64,000 bases of DNA. Origin: Paramesorhizobium salinisoli. Lineage in GTDB: Bacteria > Pseudomonadota > Alphaproteobacteria > Rhizobiales > Rhizobiaceae. This document shows, one piece after another, positions 1-9,027 of the stretch. The notes below the pieces were generated by a model, which saw only the letters and a list, made by a program, of their open reading frames with translations, did not search any database and was not told where the DNA came from. The DNA lies in assembly GCF_003335045.1 (NCBI RefSeq), contig NZ_QOZG01000005.1, positions 372,001 to 436,000 on the forward strand, written 5' to 3'. Position numbers and translations under genes: made by a program. Position 1 is the first letter of the stretch. Each line of letters opens with the position of its first letter.

Positions 1-627
1 CCGGATCGTCTGGCCATCCTCGACATATTTCGGCAGCTTGATCGACAGCCGCTTGCCATTGGGAAAGATCGCCTCGACCTTCTCGGCGCCGACCGCCTGT
101 TCGAGATTGATCTCGATGGAGGCGTTGAGATCGGCTCCCTTGGCCGGTCCTCCGCGGGACCGCGGGCGCGGGCCGGTGCCGGCTGCGCCAAAGCCTCCGC
201 CGAAAAGCTCGTTCAAAATATCTTCGGCGCCGGAAAAGCCGCCCTGGCTGAACCCGCCCTGATTGGGTCCTCCGGGGCCTGAACGAAATTCAAAGCCGCC
301 GCCCATTCCACCGGGGCCGCCAGGGCCACCGCGGGCAAAGCCGGCGAAGGGATCGCCGCCGGCCCCACCGGGTCCGCCACCGCCCGGAAAGCCCTGGAAT
401 ACCGGCTTGCCCTCAGCGTCGATTTCGCCACGGTCGAACTGCGCCCGGCGCTCCTTGTCGCCGACAATATCATAGGCTTGGCTTGCCTCGGCAAAACGCT
501 CCTTCGCCTTCGGATCATCCGGATGCTGATCGGGATGAAACTTCTTGGCAAGCTTGCGGAATGCCGATTTTATCTCTTCGGGCTTCGCCGTCCTGGCGAC
601 GCCCAGCACGCTATAGGGATCGCGCAT
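1..627 (-). CDS. DnaJ-family (CbpA-like) co-chaperone, 3' end beyond window
   Basis: J-domain co-chaperone that would stimulate Hsp70 (DnaK) ATPase in the cytosol. The first ~70 residues form a J domain (start [10 protein letters not shown]) with the invariant HPD at about residues 31-33. A Gly/Phe-rich linker follows (about 75-150), then the start of the C-terminal substrate-binding domain. No CxxCxGxG zinc fingers occur in the visible 209 residues, which argues for a CbpA/DnaJ-class-B type rather than canonical DnaJ. The gene runs off the left edge, so the C-terminus is unseen. The start is the ATG at 627. The Gly/Pro-rich linker is very GC-rich, as is normal for this family. Confidence 0.9.
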   Translation of the reverse strand, partial: MRDPYSVLGVARTAKPEEIKSAFRKLAKKFHPDQHPDDPKAKERFAEASQAYDIVGDKERRAQFDRGEIDAEGKPVFQGFPGGGGPGGAGGDPFAGFARGGPGGPGGMGGGFEFRSGPGGPNQGGFSQGGFSGAEDILNELFGGGFGAAGTGPRPRSRGGPAKGADLNASIEINLEQAVGAEKVEAIFPNGKRLSIKLPKYVEDGQTIR

Positions 628-762
628 CTTGTTCCTCTTTGCGGAAGAAAACTGTCTGAAATCGCCATTCATATGCGCATTTCAGGACTAAACTTCCAGA
701 TTTTCCTCGAAAAATCCGCCGCTTATGCCGGAATGCTATCTGATTGCCGGCGCTGGGGCGGC

Positions 763-1203
763 TCAAAGCGGCGCGAAGGATCTGAGCATCCATGCGCCGT
801 CCTTTTCCAGGCAGGTCTCGCCGCGATAAATGGATACGCCGTCGAACGCCTCGCGTGAGGTCTGGAAACGGCGGCAAAGCCCGGTGTCGGATTTGGTCTC
901 GGCCACGGTGGTGATAGTACCCTGGCTGCCGGTTTCGGGATTTGCCCAGGGGATCGGCGTCTCTCCCCATTTCCTGAAGTCGAGCGCCGATACGATGTTG
1001 CGGATCGTCAGTTGATCGGAGAGCTTGCTGCCGTCGGTCTCGGCCTGTTGCGCGGCTGGTACAGACCCGGTAATGGTCGTCGAGTCGGGAACGGCCTTCT
1101 CGATGCTGAACCCTTTCATGGCGCAACCGGCAAGCGCACACAACGCTACCGCCGCCACCAGGCGAGCGAAGCGGGTAACGGCAGGACGGCCGGTCGCGGA
1201 CAT
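763..1203 (-). CDS. RT0821/Lpp0805-family surface lipoprotein
   Basis: Predicted outer-membrane or periplasmic lipoprotein of 146 residues. A signal peptide ends in the lipobox LAGC (residues 24-27), so Cys27 would be lipidated. The mature part contains the motif PWANPETGSQG (about 85-95), typical of the RT0821/Lpp0805 'surface antigen' family, and two cysteines (110 and 131) that could pair. An in-frame start further upstream (1281) would overlap the divergent pdxH gene and put the signal peptide internally, so the ATG at 1203 is preferred. It is divergent from pdxH with about 67 bp between. The molecular function of the family is not known to me. Confidence 0.75.
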   Translation of the reverse strand: MSATGRPAVTRFARLVAAVALCALAGCAMKGFSIEKAVPDSTTITGSVPAAQQAETDGSKLSDQLTIRNIVSALDFRKWGETPIPWANPETGSQGTITTVAETKSDTGLCRRFQTSREAFDGVSIYRGETCLEKDGAWMLRSFAPL

Positions 1204-1270
1204 GTTGGCGAGGCGCGCATTTTCGAATGCCAAAGCCTTTCCCTTTTTCTGATGCTGACGAGGCGAGATT

Positions 1271-1891
1271 ATGGGCGACACCGAGTTAACAAGCAGTGAC
1301 TTTACGCAGGCTTCGCAGCCGTTTCAACTCTTCGCCGAGTGGCTTTCGGACGCAACGAAATCAGAACCTAACGACCCCAACGCGCTGGCGCTAGCCACTG
1401 TCGACGAAAATGGCCTGCCGAATGTCAGAATGGTTCTTTTGAAGGACTTTGACGAGAGCGGATTCGTCTTTTACACAAATTATGAAAGCCAGAAGGGTCG
1501 CGAGATTCTTGCGTCGCAAAAGGCGGCCATGTGCTTCCATTGGAAATCGCTGCGGCGACAGGTGCGGATACGCGGGCCAGTGGAGCAAGTGAGCGCAGAG
1601 GAGGCCGACATCTATTACGCGTCGCGCCCGCGGGGCAGCCGCATCGGCGCCTGGGCATCGAAACAATCACGCCCGCTGGAAAGCCGCTTCGCGCTGGAAA
1701 AGGCCGTCGCCGAATATTCGGCGCGCCATGCCATAGGCGATATCCCCCGTCCACCCTACTGGTCCGGCTTCCGCCTGCGCCCGGTTTCCATCGAGTTCTG
1801 GCACGACCGCCCTTTCCGCCTGCATGACCGGGTGCTCTTCACCCGCGCCGCGCCGGAGGGCGAATGGGAAAAGGCGAGGCTTTATCCGTGA
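1271..1891 (+). CDS. pdxH: pyridoxamine 5'-phosphate oxidase
   Basis: FMN-dependent oxidase converting pyridoxine or pyridoxamine 5'-phosphate to PLP in vitamin B6 synthesis and salvage. The 206 residues are full length for the family. Visible signatures are RMVLLK (53-58, FMN contact), YTNYESQKG (68-76), the SRIGAWAS stretch (123-130) and the characteristic C-terminus ending W-x4-RLYP. The start ATG at 1271 leaves room for a promoter facing the lipoprotein gene. The 3' end overlaps the following Nudix gene, suggesting co-translation. Confidence 0.95.
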   Translation: MGDTELTSSDFTQASQPFQLFAEWLSDATKSEPNDPNALALATVDENGLPNVRMVLLKDFDESGFVFYTNYESQKGREILASQKAAMCFHWKSLRRQVRIRGPVEQVSAEEADIYYASRPRGSRIGAWASKQSRPLESRFALEKAVAEYSARHAIGDIPRPPYWSGFRLRPVSIEFWHDRPFRLHDRVLFTRAAPEGEWEKARLYP

Positions 1892-2331
1892 CTGAACAGC
1901 CTGCCGAAGCCTTGCCTGTGATCAGGATCGCAGCCGGCCTCATCGTCGATGACGCCGGACGCGTTCTTCTGGTGCGAAAGCGGGGAACGGAAGCATTCAT
2001 GCAGGCGGGCGGCAAGATCGAGCCGCGCGAGATGGCAACCGACGCGCTCGCCCGCGAATTGTCGGAGGAGCTCAATCTTACGCTCGACCCCGACGGCCAT
2101 GAACATCTCGGACAGTTCATCGCCCAAGCGGCAAATGAAACGGGGCACATGGTGGAGGCGGAGGTGTTCTTCATGCGGGTACAAGCGCCCGTCTTGCCCT
2201 CCGCCGAAATCGAGGAGGTCGTCTGGGTCGATCCTTCTGACACAGCCGATTTGCCGCTTGCGCCGCTGACCCGCGACCATCTCCTGCCCATTGCCAGGCA
2301 CCGTTTTACGGCGACGCCTCGCGGCGTCTAG
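1888..2331 (+). CDS. Nudix hydrolase
   Basis: Small cytosolic pyrophosphohydrolase of about 147 residues, substrate unknown. The Nudix box is complete: a Gly, five residues, Glu, seven residues, then RELSEE at about residues 42-64, with Asn in place of the usual late Gly. The GTG at 1888 overlaps the pdxH stop as GTGA and has AGGCGAGG upstream, so translational coupling to pdxH is likely. An ATG at 1864 in the same frame is the alternative start; it sits only 3-4 bases after a GGAGGG. Position after pdxH is compatible with a housekeeping or detoxifying role, but nothing in the sequence fixes the substrate. Confidence 0.85.
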   Translation: MTEQPAEALPVIRIAAGLIVDDAGRVLLVRKRGTEAFMQAGGKIEPREMATDALARELSEELNLTLDPDGHEHLGQFIAQAANETGHMVEAEVFFMRVQAPVLPSAEIEEVVWVDPSDTADLPLAPLTRDHLLPIARHRFTATPRGV

Positions 2332-2336
2332 ACAGA

Positions 2337-3338
2337 TCACACCAGCGGCTTCAGCACCACCCAGAGCGCGCCAAGCACCAGCCCCGCGAAGATCAGCCAG
2401 CCAACGGTGCTGTTCGATTTGAACAGCCGCAGGCACTGGTCGGGATTGTCGATGTCGAGCATGGTGATCTGGCGATACATATGCGCGCCAGCGGCGAGCA
2501 GACCGGCTAGGGCCGGCATCGGCACCTCGGCCGTGGCGAAAGCGCCGACGAACAGCGCCAGCGCGCCGCCATAGAGCACGAGCAGGGCTTCCCTGGTCCG
2601 GCTCCCGAACAGGCGGGCGGTGGAGCGGACGCCGACCAGCGCGTCGTCCTCCTTATCCTGATGGGCATAGATCGTGTCATAGCCGATGGTCCACAGGATC
2701 GAGCCGGCATAGAGCAGGAGCGGCGGAAGAGCCAGGGAGCCCTTGTCGGCGGCCCACCCCATGAGCGCGCCCCAGGAAAAGGCGAGTCCCAGAACGAATT
2801 GCGGCCAGTTGGTAATCCGTTTCATGAAAGGATAGGCCGCGACGATCGCGAGCGAGCCAATGCCGAGCAGGACCGCAAACTGATTGAACTGCAAGAGCAC
2901 GGCGAGGCCGACGAGCGCCTGCAGGACAAGGAATATCTTCGCCTGCCTGCGCGTCACCTGCCCCGATGGCAGCGGCCTGGAACGGGTTCGGGCCACCTTG
3001 TCGTCGATATTCTGGTCCACCAGATCATTATAGGTGCAGCCGGCGCCGCGCATGGCGATGGCGCCGATGAGAAACAGGACGAGATGCCATGGCGAAGGCA
3101 GCACGGACCATGCATCGCCGCCCGTTTTGGCCCCCGCGGCCGCGACGAGCGCCGCCGACCACCAGCATGGCCAGAGCAGCAATTGCCATCCGATCGGCCG
3201 GTCCCATCGCGCAAGCTGGGCATAGGGCCACAGCCATTGCGGCAGCGCGCGGTAGACCCAGTGGCCGGAGGGCGCGTCCATGACGCGGCCACGCGCGCCG
3301 CGCGATTGGATATCCGACTTGGGATTGGATTGCGGCAT
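2337..3338 (-). CDS. ubiA: 4-hydroxybenzoate polyprenyltransferase
   Basis: Integral membrane prenyltransferase that attaches the polyprenyl tail to 4-hydroxybenzoate in ubiquinone synthesis. The 333-residue product has many hydrophobic helices and both Asp-rich Mg-diphosphate motifs: NDLVDQNIDD (about 104-113) and YDTIYAHQDKEDD (about 220-232). The ATG at 3338 (MPQSNPKSD) is chosen. A longer reading from 3494 adds 52 residues of non-family sequence that runs into a repeat element. It converges on the Nudix gene with only 5 bp between stops. The polyprenyl diphosphate substrate may be made by the synthase at 18484-19500. Confidence 0.93.
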   Translation of the reverse strand: MPQSNPKSDIQSRGARGRVMDAPSGHWVYRALPQWLWPYAQLARWDRPIGWQLLLWPCWWSAALVAAAGAKTGGDAWSVLPSPWHLVLFLIGAIAMRGAGCTYNDLVDQNIDDKVARTRSRPLPSGQVTRRQAKIFLVLQALVGLAVLLQFNQFAVLLGIGSLAIVAAYPFMKRITNWPQFVLGLAFSWGALMGWAADKGSLALPPLLLYAGSILWTIGYDTIYAHQDKEDDALVGVRSTARLFGSRTREALLVLYGGALALFVGAFATAEVPMPALAGLLAAGAHMYRQITMLDIDNPDQCLRLFKSNSTVGWLIFAGLVLGALWVVLKPLV

Positions 3339-3440
3339 GATGTTTCCGTTCCTGCGGCCGGCTTTTTGCCTAGTTTTCTGGGCAAATACCGCCGCTGCTC
3401 TTGCTCCATCGCCTCGCGGACCATAGAGACCTGAGTGATA

Positions 3441-3583
3441 AGAGTCTGTTTGGAAACGGATCAGACCGAGCCGAAAGTGGTGATTTGCGAGCACCGGAGC
3501 GGAGCGTACAAAAAGTACGTGAGCACCGGAGCACAGGAAATCGCCATTTGCAGGCCGGTATCATCCATTTCCAAACAGGCTCT
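3441..3583. repeat. 143-bp inverted-repeat intergenic element
   Basis: The ends 3441-3461 and 3563-3583 are 21-base inverted repeats with two mismatches. Inside are two direct copies of GAGCACCGGAGC (3489-3500 and 3521-3532) around a hairpin CGTAC-AAAAA-GTACG (3505-3519). The element has no coding capacity and ends about 36 bp before the purD start, so it probably lies in the purD leader or promoter. It resembles the small palindromic intergenic elements common in Rhizobiales; I infer a MITE/REP-like repeat. Confidence 0.65.
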
Positions 3584-3619
3584 AAGCACTTACTTTCTTC
3601 GCGCAGATGGAGCAAGCCC

Positions 3620-4903
3620 ATGAAAGTCCTGTTGATCGGTTCGGGCGGACGCGAACACGCACTGGCATGGAAGATCGCCGCCTCGCCGGTGCTGGACCAG
3701 CTCTATTGCGCGCCGGGCAATCCGGGAATCGCCGAGGTCGCGGCCTGCGTCGCGCTCGATGTCTCCGATCATGCGGCTGTCGTTGCATTCTGCCGGGACA
3801 AGGGGATCGATCTCGTTGTCGTTGGCCCCGAAGCGCCGCTTGTCGCCGGCCTTGCCGACGATCTGCGCGCGGCCGGTATCAAGGTGTTCGGCCCCTCAAA
3901 GGCGGCGGCGCAGCTTGAAGGTTCCAAGGGCTTCACCAAGGATCTCTGCGCCCGCTTCGATATCCCGACCGGCGCCTATGGCCGGTTCAACAATGCGCCG
4001 AAGGCCAAGGCTTATATCCGCGAGCAAGGCGCGCCCATCGTCGTCAAGGCTGACGGGCTTGCAGCCGGCAAGGGCGTCGTGGTCGCCATGACGCTCGACG
4101 AGGCGCTGGAGGCCGTCGATGCCTGTTTCGAGGGCGCATTCGGCTCCGCCGGGGCGGAAGTCGTCGTCGAGGAATATCTCGACGGCGAGGAGGCAAGCTT
4201 CTTCTGCATCTGCGACGGCAGGACGGCACTGCCATTCGGCACCGCGCAGGACCACAAGCGGGTCGGCGATGGCGACACCGGCGTCAACACCGGCGGCATG
4301 GGCGCCTATTCGCCCGCGCCTGTCATGACGCCTGATATGGTGGAGCGCACGATGCGCGAGCTGATCGAGCCGACCATGCGCGGCATGGCGGAAATCGGCG
4401 CTCCCTTCTCCGGCGTCCTGTTCGCCGGGCTGATGATTACTTCAGACGGCCCCAAGCTCATCGAATACAACACCCGCTTCGGGGATCCGGAAACCCAGGT
4501 GCTGATGATGCGGCTGAAGGACGATCTCCTGCTCCTGCTCAACGCCGCCGCCGACGGCATGCTCGATCAGGTCTCGATCCGCTGGAGCGACGATCCGGCG
4601 CTGACTGTCGTGATGGCTGCCAAGGGCTATCCGGCCTCGCCGGAAAAGGGCAGCGTGATCAAGGGGCTGGACGAGACCGCGAAGCTCCCCGACGTACAGA
4701 TCTTCCACGCGGGCACGGCGATGAAGGACGGTGCGCTCGTCGCCAATGGCGGTCGCGTACTCAACGTTACGGCCACAGGCAAGACGGTCGCCGAGGCGCA
4801 GGCAAAAGCCTATGCGGCGGTCAAGGCTATCGACTGGCCCGGCGGCTTCTGCCGCTCCGATATCGGCTGGCGCGCCGTAGCGCGGGAGAAGGCCAGCAAC
4901 TGA
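3620..4903 (+). CDS. purD: phosphoribosylamine--glycine ligase (GAR synthetase)
   Basis: ATP-grasp enzyme for the second step of de novo purine synthesis: phosphoribosylamine + glycine + ATP gives GAR. The 427 residues match the usual ~430. The N-terminal [12 protein letters not shown] (7-18) and the ATP-grasp [10 protein letters not shown] (143-152) are present, as is a [13 protein letters not shown] stretch in the catalytic core. The ATG at 3620 fits the family N-terminus ([10 protein letters not shown]). The frame is open upstream to 3401, but that part lies in the inverted-repeat element and is not purD-like. Confidence 0.96.
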   Translation: MKVLLIGSGGREHALAWKIAASPVLDQLYCAPGNPGIAEVAACVALDVSDHAAVVAFCRDKGIDLVVVGPEAPLVAGLADDLRAAGIKVFGPSKAAAQLEGSKGFTKDLCARFDIPTGAYGRFNNAPKAKAYIREQGAPIVVKADGLAAGKGVVVAMTLDEALEAVDACFEGAFGSAGAEVVVEEYLDGEEASFFCICDGRTALPFGTAQDHKRVGDGDTGVNTGGMGAYSPAPVMTPDMVERTMRELIEPTMRGMAEIGAPFSGVLFAGLMITSDGPKLIEYNTRFGDPETQVLMMRLKDDLLLLLNAAADGMLDQVSIRWSDDPALTVVMAAKGYPASPEKGSVIKGLDETAKLPDVQIFHAGTAMKDGALVANGGRVLNVTATGKTVAEAQAKAYAAVKAIDWPGGFCRSDIGWRAVAREKASN

Positions 4904-4911
4904 AGCTTGCC

Positions 4912-5730
4912 TTAGGCTTCTGGCGGAATTGCGAATTGGCGCATGATTTGCGCTGTCTCGCCATCGGCGGGAAAGAAGGATTCGATGACGAGTTCGGAAA
5001 GCGTGATGTCGACCGCCGTGCCGAAGACGGTCGTGGTGGAGAGAAATGAAAGCGTGCCCTTGTCCGTGGCCAGCATGAACGGCACCGCTATGCCGGAAAG
5101 CGCCGTGTCACCCCTGTAGGGCTTCGCGCCCGTCGGGACGGCATAGGACCTGATTTCCTCGACAAGCTGCGCCAGGGCGCTATCAGGCAGATGGTCCATC
5201 TGCCTGATGAGACGGTCGATCACATGCGCGCGCCATTGGCGATAATTGACGATCCGGGGGCCCAGCCCTTGCGGATGGAGGCTGAGGCGCAGGACATTGA
5301 CCGGCGGCGAAAGCAATCTCGCATCCACGTCCTGGAGCAGAAAATCCACGGCTCGGTTGGCGGAGATCAGGTTCCAATGCCTGTCGACGGCAAGCGCCGG
5401 GTGTGGCTCGTGCCCCTGGAGAATCAGATCGACCGCCTGCATGGCAGTTTCCATTTCCCGGTCATCCAGAGCGCGTTCGCGATAGACCGGCGCATAGCCG
5501 GCGGCAAACAGCAGCGCGTTTCGCTCGCGCATGGGAATGGCAAGATGATCCGCCAGATGCAGCACCATCTCCCGGCTCGGCTGGGAGCGCCCGGATTCGA
5601 CGAAACTCAGATGCCGCTGTGAAATTCCGGCCTCGGATGCGAGGTCCAACTGGCTCTGGCGCCGCATCCTGCGCCAGGACTGAATGAGATTTCCGACTGA
5701 GGGCGATGTTTGGGGCGATGTCTGGATCAT
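4912..5730 (-). CDS. XRE-family regulator with MmyB-like ligand-binding domain
   Basis: Transcription factor of 272 residues. An N-terminal helix-turn-helix of XRE/Cro type (about 11-66, with ISQRHLSFVESGRSQPSRE as the recognition region) is followed by a C-terminal domain of the MmyB-like type (HPALAVDRHWNLISANRAV and later WRAHVIDRL). Such proteins are usually autoregulated repressors of an adjacent gene. Here the divergent neighbour is the DUF1330 gene at 5845, and an inverted repeat (5764-5780) lies between them. The ligand is unknown. Confidence 0.85.
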   Translation of the reverse strand: MIQTSPQTSPSVGNLIQSWRRMRRQSQLDLASEAGISQRHLSFVESGRSQPSREMVLHLADHLAIPMRERNALLFAAGYAPVYRERALDDREMETAMQAVDLILQGHEPHPALAVDRHWNLISANRAVDFLLQDVDARLLSPPVNVLRLSLHPQGLGPRIVNYRQWRAHVIDRLIRQMDHLPDSALAQLVEEIRSYAVPTGAKPYRGDTALSGIAVPFMLATDKGTLSFLSTTTVFGTAVDITLSELVIESFFPADGETAQIMRQFAIPPEA

Positions 5731-5763
5731 GGGGCCAAACTATCATGGCGGTGCGTAAATCCA

Positions 5764-5780
5764 ATTACCTCTGATGTAAT
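5764..5780. promoter_or_regulatory. candidate operator, ATTAC-N7-GTAAT
   Basis: Perfect 5+5 inverted repeat ATTAC-CTCTGAT-GTAAT in the 114-bp gap between the divergent XRE regulator and DUF1330 genes. Its position suits an XRE-type operator serving both promoters. The assignment is inference from position and symmetry only. Confidence 0.4.
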
Positions 5781-5844
5781 CGACTTGCCGTGCGGCAGCG
5801 GGAATATTCGGCCTCGTTGCAATCCAAGCCAAAGGAACAAGACC

Positions 5845-6165
5845 ATGACCGCATATGCCGCCGCTCTCCTGCACAACGTCAAAATGGGCCCCGAAATTGT
5901 CGCGTATCTGCAGAAAATCGATGACACACTGGCGCCTTTTGGCGGACATTTCATCATTCACGGCAGCGAAGCGACCGTCCTTGAAGGCGTATGGCCCGCC
6001 GATCTGGTCGTTATCGCCTTCCCCGATATGGAGCGCGCCCGTAACTGGTATGCCTCCCCCGCCTATCAGGCGATCCTGCATCTGCGCACCGACAATTCCG
6101 AAGGTGGCGTCGTTCTTCTGAACGGCGTCGATGAAAGTCATAAAGCCACGGATATTCTGGGCTGA
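5845..6165 (+). CDS. DUF1330 domain protein
   Basis: 106-residue cytosolic protein of the DUF1330 family, which has a small ferredoxin-like/dimeric alpha-beta-barrel fold. It shows the typical pattern GGHFIIHGSEATVLEG, then VVIAFPDMERARNWYASPAYQ (split here as two parts of the same conserved stretch). Members of this fold are often small stress or catabolic proteins; no enzymatic activity can be assigned. The ATG at 5845 follows AAAGGAACAAG. It is divergent from the XRE regulator, which probably controls it. Confidence 0.85.
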   Translation: MTAYAAALLHNVKMGPEIVAYLQKIDDTLAPFGGHFIIHGSEATVLEGVWPADLVVIAFPDMERARNWYASPAYQAILHLRTDNSEGGVVLLNGVDESHKATDILG

Positions 6166-6190
6166 TCGGCCCGGATGGCCACCGGCGTTA

Positions 6191-6205
6191 TTGACGTTTA
6201 CGTAA
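6191..6205. promoter_or_regulatory. palindromic site upstream of acyl-CoA dehydrogenase
   Basis: TTGACGTTTACGTAA about 80 bp before the acyl-CoA dehydrogenase start; the last eight bases (TTACGTAA) are a perfect palindrome. Sites of this general shape precede fatty-acid and branched-chain catabolic genes in proteobacteria. I infer an operator, and the cognate regulator is not in this window. Confidence 0.35.
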
Positions 6206-6286
6206 TGAGCCGATAGCAATTTCCTCATAGGCAGGAATGACCCGGCGCCCCAGCAGGGGTGCCCGGTCCGCCCCGGAGGAGAATTC

Positions 6287-8056
6287 ATGTATCGCGCGCC
6301 CATCAAGGACATTGCCCATTCGCTGAAGGTCGCGGGACTCGCCGAAGCGCTTGAGGAAAAGCGCTTCGGCGATCTCTCGGCTGATCTTGTCGATGCCATT
6401 CTGGACGAGGCGGCGAAATTTGCCGGCGAGCGAATCGCGCCGCTGGCGGAAAGCGGCGACAAGCATGGCGCGACGCTGGAGAACGGGAACGTCACCACCG
6501 CGCCGGGCTGGACGGGACTCTATCGCGACTGGGCAGCCGGCGGCTGGAACGCGCTGACGGGCGATGAAGCCTATGGCGGCCAGGGGCTGCCGACGATGCT
6601 TTCCGTCGCCGTGTCCGAAATGTGGAATGGGGGCTCCCTGGCCTTCGCGCTTGCGCCGATGCTGACCATGGGTGCGGTCGAGGCGCTGGAAAAGCATGCA
6701 TCCGACGAATTGAAGAAGCTCTACCTGCCGAAGCTCATTTCCGGCGAGTGGACAGGCACGATGAACCTGACGGAGCCGCAGGCGGGTTCCGATCTGGGCG
6801 CGCTCAAGGCACGCGCGACGCGCAATGGCGACGGCACCTACAGCCTCTTCGGCCAGAAGATCTTCATCACCTATGGCGAGCACGACATGACGGACAATAT
6901 CGTCCATCTGGTGCTGGCAAGACTGCCCGACGCGCCTGCGGGAACGAAGGGCATATCGCTTTTCCTCGTGCCGAAATTTCTGGTCAATGCGGATGGCTCG
7001 CCGGGCAAGCGCAACGACGTGTTCTGCGCCGGCATAGAGCACAAGCTCGGCATCCACGCCTCCCCGACCTGCACCATGATCTATGGCGACGGCACGTCGG
7101 GTGAAGGTGCCAGGGGCTGGCTGGTGGGCGAGGAGAATCGCGGCCTCGCCTGCATGTTCACCATGATGAACAATGCCCGGCTGCTGGTAGGCATGCAGGG
7201 CGTCGCGGTGGCGGAAGCCGCCTACCAGAAGGCGCTGGCCTTCGCCCGCGAGAGGCGCCAAGGCCGCGCACCTGGCTCGAAGCCGGGTGATGCGATGAGC
7301 CCGATCATCGAGCATCCCGATATCCAGCGCACACTTTTGACCATGAAGGGGCTGACGCAAGGCGCCCGCGCAATCGCCTATGCCTGCGCCCATGCGCTCG
7401 ACATGGCCCGTGTCAGCGAAAATGACGAAGCGCGCCATTGGACCGACCGTGCCAGCCTTCTGACGCCGGTGGCCAAGGCGTTTGCCACCGATATCGGCGT
7501 CGATGTCGCCTCGCTCGGTATCCAGGTGCATGGCGGCATGGGCTTCATCGAGGAGACGGGCGCGGCGCGGCTCCTGCGCGACGCGCGGATCGCGCCGATC
7601 TATGAAGGCACCAATGGCATCCAGGCCATCGACCTCGTGCAGCGCAAGCTGCCGCTTGGGAACGGCGAGCCTGTGAAGACCTATATTGCCGAACTGCGGG
7701 CCATCGTCGAGGAAACTGCCGCCTCCAATCGTGCAGGACTGGGCGATACCGCCACATGCCTTGCCTTTGCCATCGCCGATCTCGAAGAGGCGACGCTCTA
7801 TCTGCAAGAGGCGCTGGCCGATGGCCGACAGGCGGAGGCGCTTTGCGGCGCGACGCCTTATCTCAGGCTGTTCGGGCTTGCCGCCGGTGGCGCATATCTC
7901 GCCAAGGGCGCACTAACCGAGGAAGATGCCGGGCGCGACGCGCTGTGCCGGTTCTATGCGGAAAATCTCCTGAGAGAAACAAACGCGCTGAAGCACCGCG
8001 TCATCGGCGGGGCAGACAGCCTCCTCGCCGCCGGTGCTGCACTTCGCGATTCGTGA
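6287..8056 (+). CDS. acyl-CoA dehydrogenase (long, DmdC-like class)
   Basis: FAD-dependent acyl-CoA dehydrogenase of 589 residues, longer than the ~380-residue short class and matching the ~590-residue class that includes methylthiopropionyl-CoA dehydrogenase (DmdC). MNLTEPQAGSDLGALKARA lies near residue 160-175. The FAD/substrate loop FGQKIFITYGEHDMT follows, and the catalytic base is expected in IYEGTNGIQAIDL (Glu about 440). It is followed after 8 bp by an enoyl-CoA hydratase gene, so together they could catalyse two successive beta-oxidation steps. The actual acyl chain cannot be read from sequence. The start ATG is preceded by GGAGGAG. Confidence 0.88.
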   Translation: MYRAPIKDIAHSLKVAGLAEALEEKRFGDLSADLVDAILDEAAKFAGERIAPLAESGDKHGATLENGNVTTAPGWTGLYRDWAAGGWNALTGDEAYGGQGLPTMLSVAVSEMWNGGSLAFALAPMLTMGAVEALEKHASDELKKLYLPKLISGEWTGTMNLTEPQAGSDLGALKARATRNGDGTYSLFGQKIFITYGEHDMTDNIVHLVLARLPDAPAGTKGISLFLVPKFLVNADGSPGKRNDVFCAGIEHKLGIHASPTCTMIYGDGTSGEGARGWLVGEENRGLACMFTMMNNARLLVGMQGVAVAEAAYQKALAFARERRQGRAPGSKPGDAMSPIIEHPDIQRTLLTMKGLTQGARAIAYACAHALDMARVSENDEARHWTDRASLLTPVAKAFATDIGVDVASLGIQVHGGMGFIEETGAARLLRDARIAPIYEGTNGIQAIDLVQRKLPLGNGEPVKTYIAELRAIVEETAASNRAGLGDTATCLAFAIADLEEATLYLQEALADGRQAEALCGATPYLRLFGLAAGGAYLAKGALTEEDAGRDALCRFYAENLLRETNALKHRVIGGADSLLAAGAALRDS

Positions 8057-8064
8057 GAGGCATC

Positions 8065-8814
8065 ATGTCCCAACATATCGAAATCGAGCTCAGCGGGGCC
8101 GTGCAGATCATCCGCATCGCACGCCCGGAAAAGAAAAACGCGCTGACCCGCGCCATGTATGCGGCGATGGCAGAGGCGTTGCGCACCGGCGACGCCGACG
8201 ACGTCATCCGGGTTCATGTCATCTTCGGTCAGCCGGGCGCCTTTTCCGCCGGCAATGACATGCAGGATTTCATGGCCGCCGCGATGGGCGGCACGATGGG
8301 CAATGAAGTGCTCGATTTCCTCGAAGCGCTGTCTACGGCGAAAAAGCCCGTGGTGTCCGGCGTCGATGGTTTGGCCATCGGCATCGGCACGACCATCCAT
8401 CTGCATTGCGACCTGACCTTCGCCACGCCGCAATCCCTGTTCCGCACGCCCTTTGTCGATCTCGGGCTGGTGCCTGAGGCCGGCTCAAGCCTGCTCGCCC
8501 CGCGCCTGATGGGTTATCAGAGGGCTTTTGCGCTTCTGGCGCTCGGAGAAGGATTTTCAGCGGAAGCGGCGAAGGAAGCAGGGCTTGTCCACCGCATCGT
8601 CGAGCCGGCGGGACTTGAACCCGCCGTGCTGGAAGCGGCACAGGCGATCGCCGCCCGCCCGCCGCAGGCAATGCAACTGACCAAGGCGCTGCTGCGCACG
8701 CCGGATGAACCAGCCGGCGAGCGGATCGCCCGCGAGGCGAAGCACTTTGCTGAGCGCCTTGGCTCGCAGGAAGCGCGCGAGGCGGTGGCGGCGTTTTTGG
8801 CACGGAAGAAGTAA
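8065..8814 (+). CDS. enoyl-CoA hydratase/isomerase family protein
   Basis: Crotonase-fold enzyme of 249 residues. The oxyanion-hole and active-site segments are GAFSAGNDMQDF (about 59-70) and FVDLGLVPEAGSSLL (about 130-144); a Glu in the second segment fits hydratase chemistry. It probably hydrates the enoyl-CoA made by the preceding acyl-CoA dehydrogenase, with which it forms an operon (8 bp gap, ATG at 8065). Isomerase activity is the alternative. Confidence 0.88.
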   Translation: MSQHIEIELSGAVQIIRIARPEKKNALTRAMYAAMAEALRTGDADDVIRVHVIFGQPGAFSAGNDMQDFMAAAMGGTMGNEVLDFLEALSTAKKPVVSGVDGLAIGIGTTIHLHCDLTFATPQSLFRTPFVDLGLVPEAGSSLLAPRLMGYQRAFALLALGEGFSAEAAKEAGLVHRIVEPAGLEPAVLEAAQAIAARPPQAMQLTKALLRTPDEPAGERIAREAKHFAERLGSQEAREAVAAFLARKK

Positions 8815-8840
8815 GCTTTTGGGTTGGAGGCGAGGTGCAA

Positions 8841-8999
8841 CACCCCCCTCTGCCCTGCCGGGCATCTCCCCCACAAGGGTGGAGATTACGCTTTCATAGC
8901 GTTAGCCGCCAATCGCAGATGTTGCAGGATAAATACTGAAAGTCGCGCCAGCCATCTCCCCCCTTGTGGGGGAGATGGCTGGCAGGGCAGAGGGGGTGT
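8841..8999. repeat. palindromic intergenic repeat, copy 1
   Basis: Starts with a C-rich arm (8841-8878, containing CTGCCCTGCCGGGCATCTCC) and ends with its complement (about 8950-8999, containing GGGGGAGATGGCTGGCAGGG). Each arm is also self-complementary around CCCACAAGG/CCTTGTGGGG. The ~70-bp centre is less conserved. It sits between two convergent genes. The same element recurs at 12812-12954 and 16355-16514. Confidence 0.85.
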
Positions 9000-9027
9000 T
9001 CCGTAAAGCACGGTAGGTGAACCCACC

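Noticed and set aside
213-475. Gly/Pro repeats in the first gene as a separate repeat array or CRISPR-like structure
   Set aside because: The periodicity is from codons of the DnaJ Gly/Phe-rich linker.
6188-7807. Long minus-strand open frame opposite the acyl-CoA dehydrogenase
   Set aside because: It lies wholly inside a clear acyl-CoA dehydrogenase and its translation is His/Arg/Gly-rich without motifs.
7756-8814. Possible fusion giving an N-terminal extension of the enoyl-CoA hydratase
   Set aside because: The extra 103 residues are an alternative frame of the acyl-CoA dehydrogenase 3' end; the family N-terminus starts at 8065.
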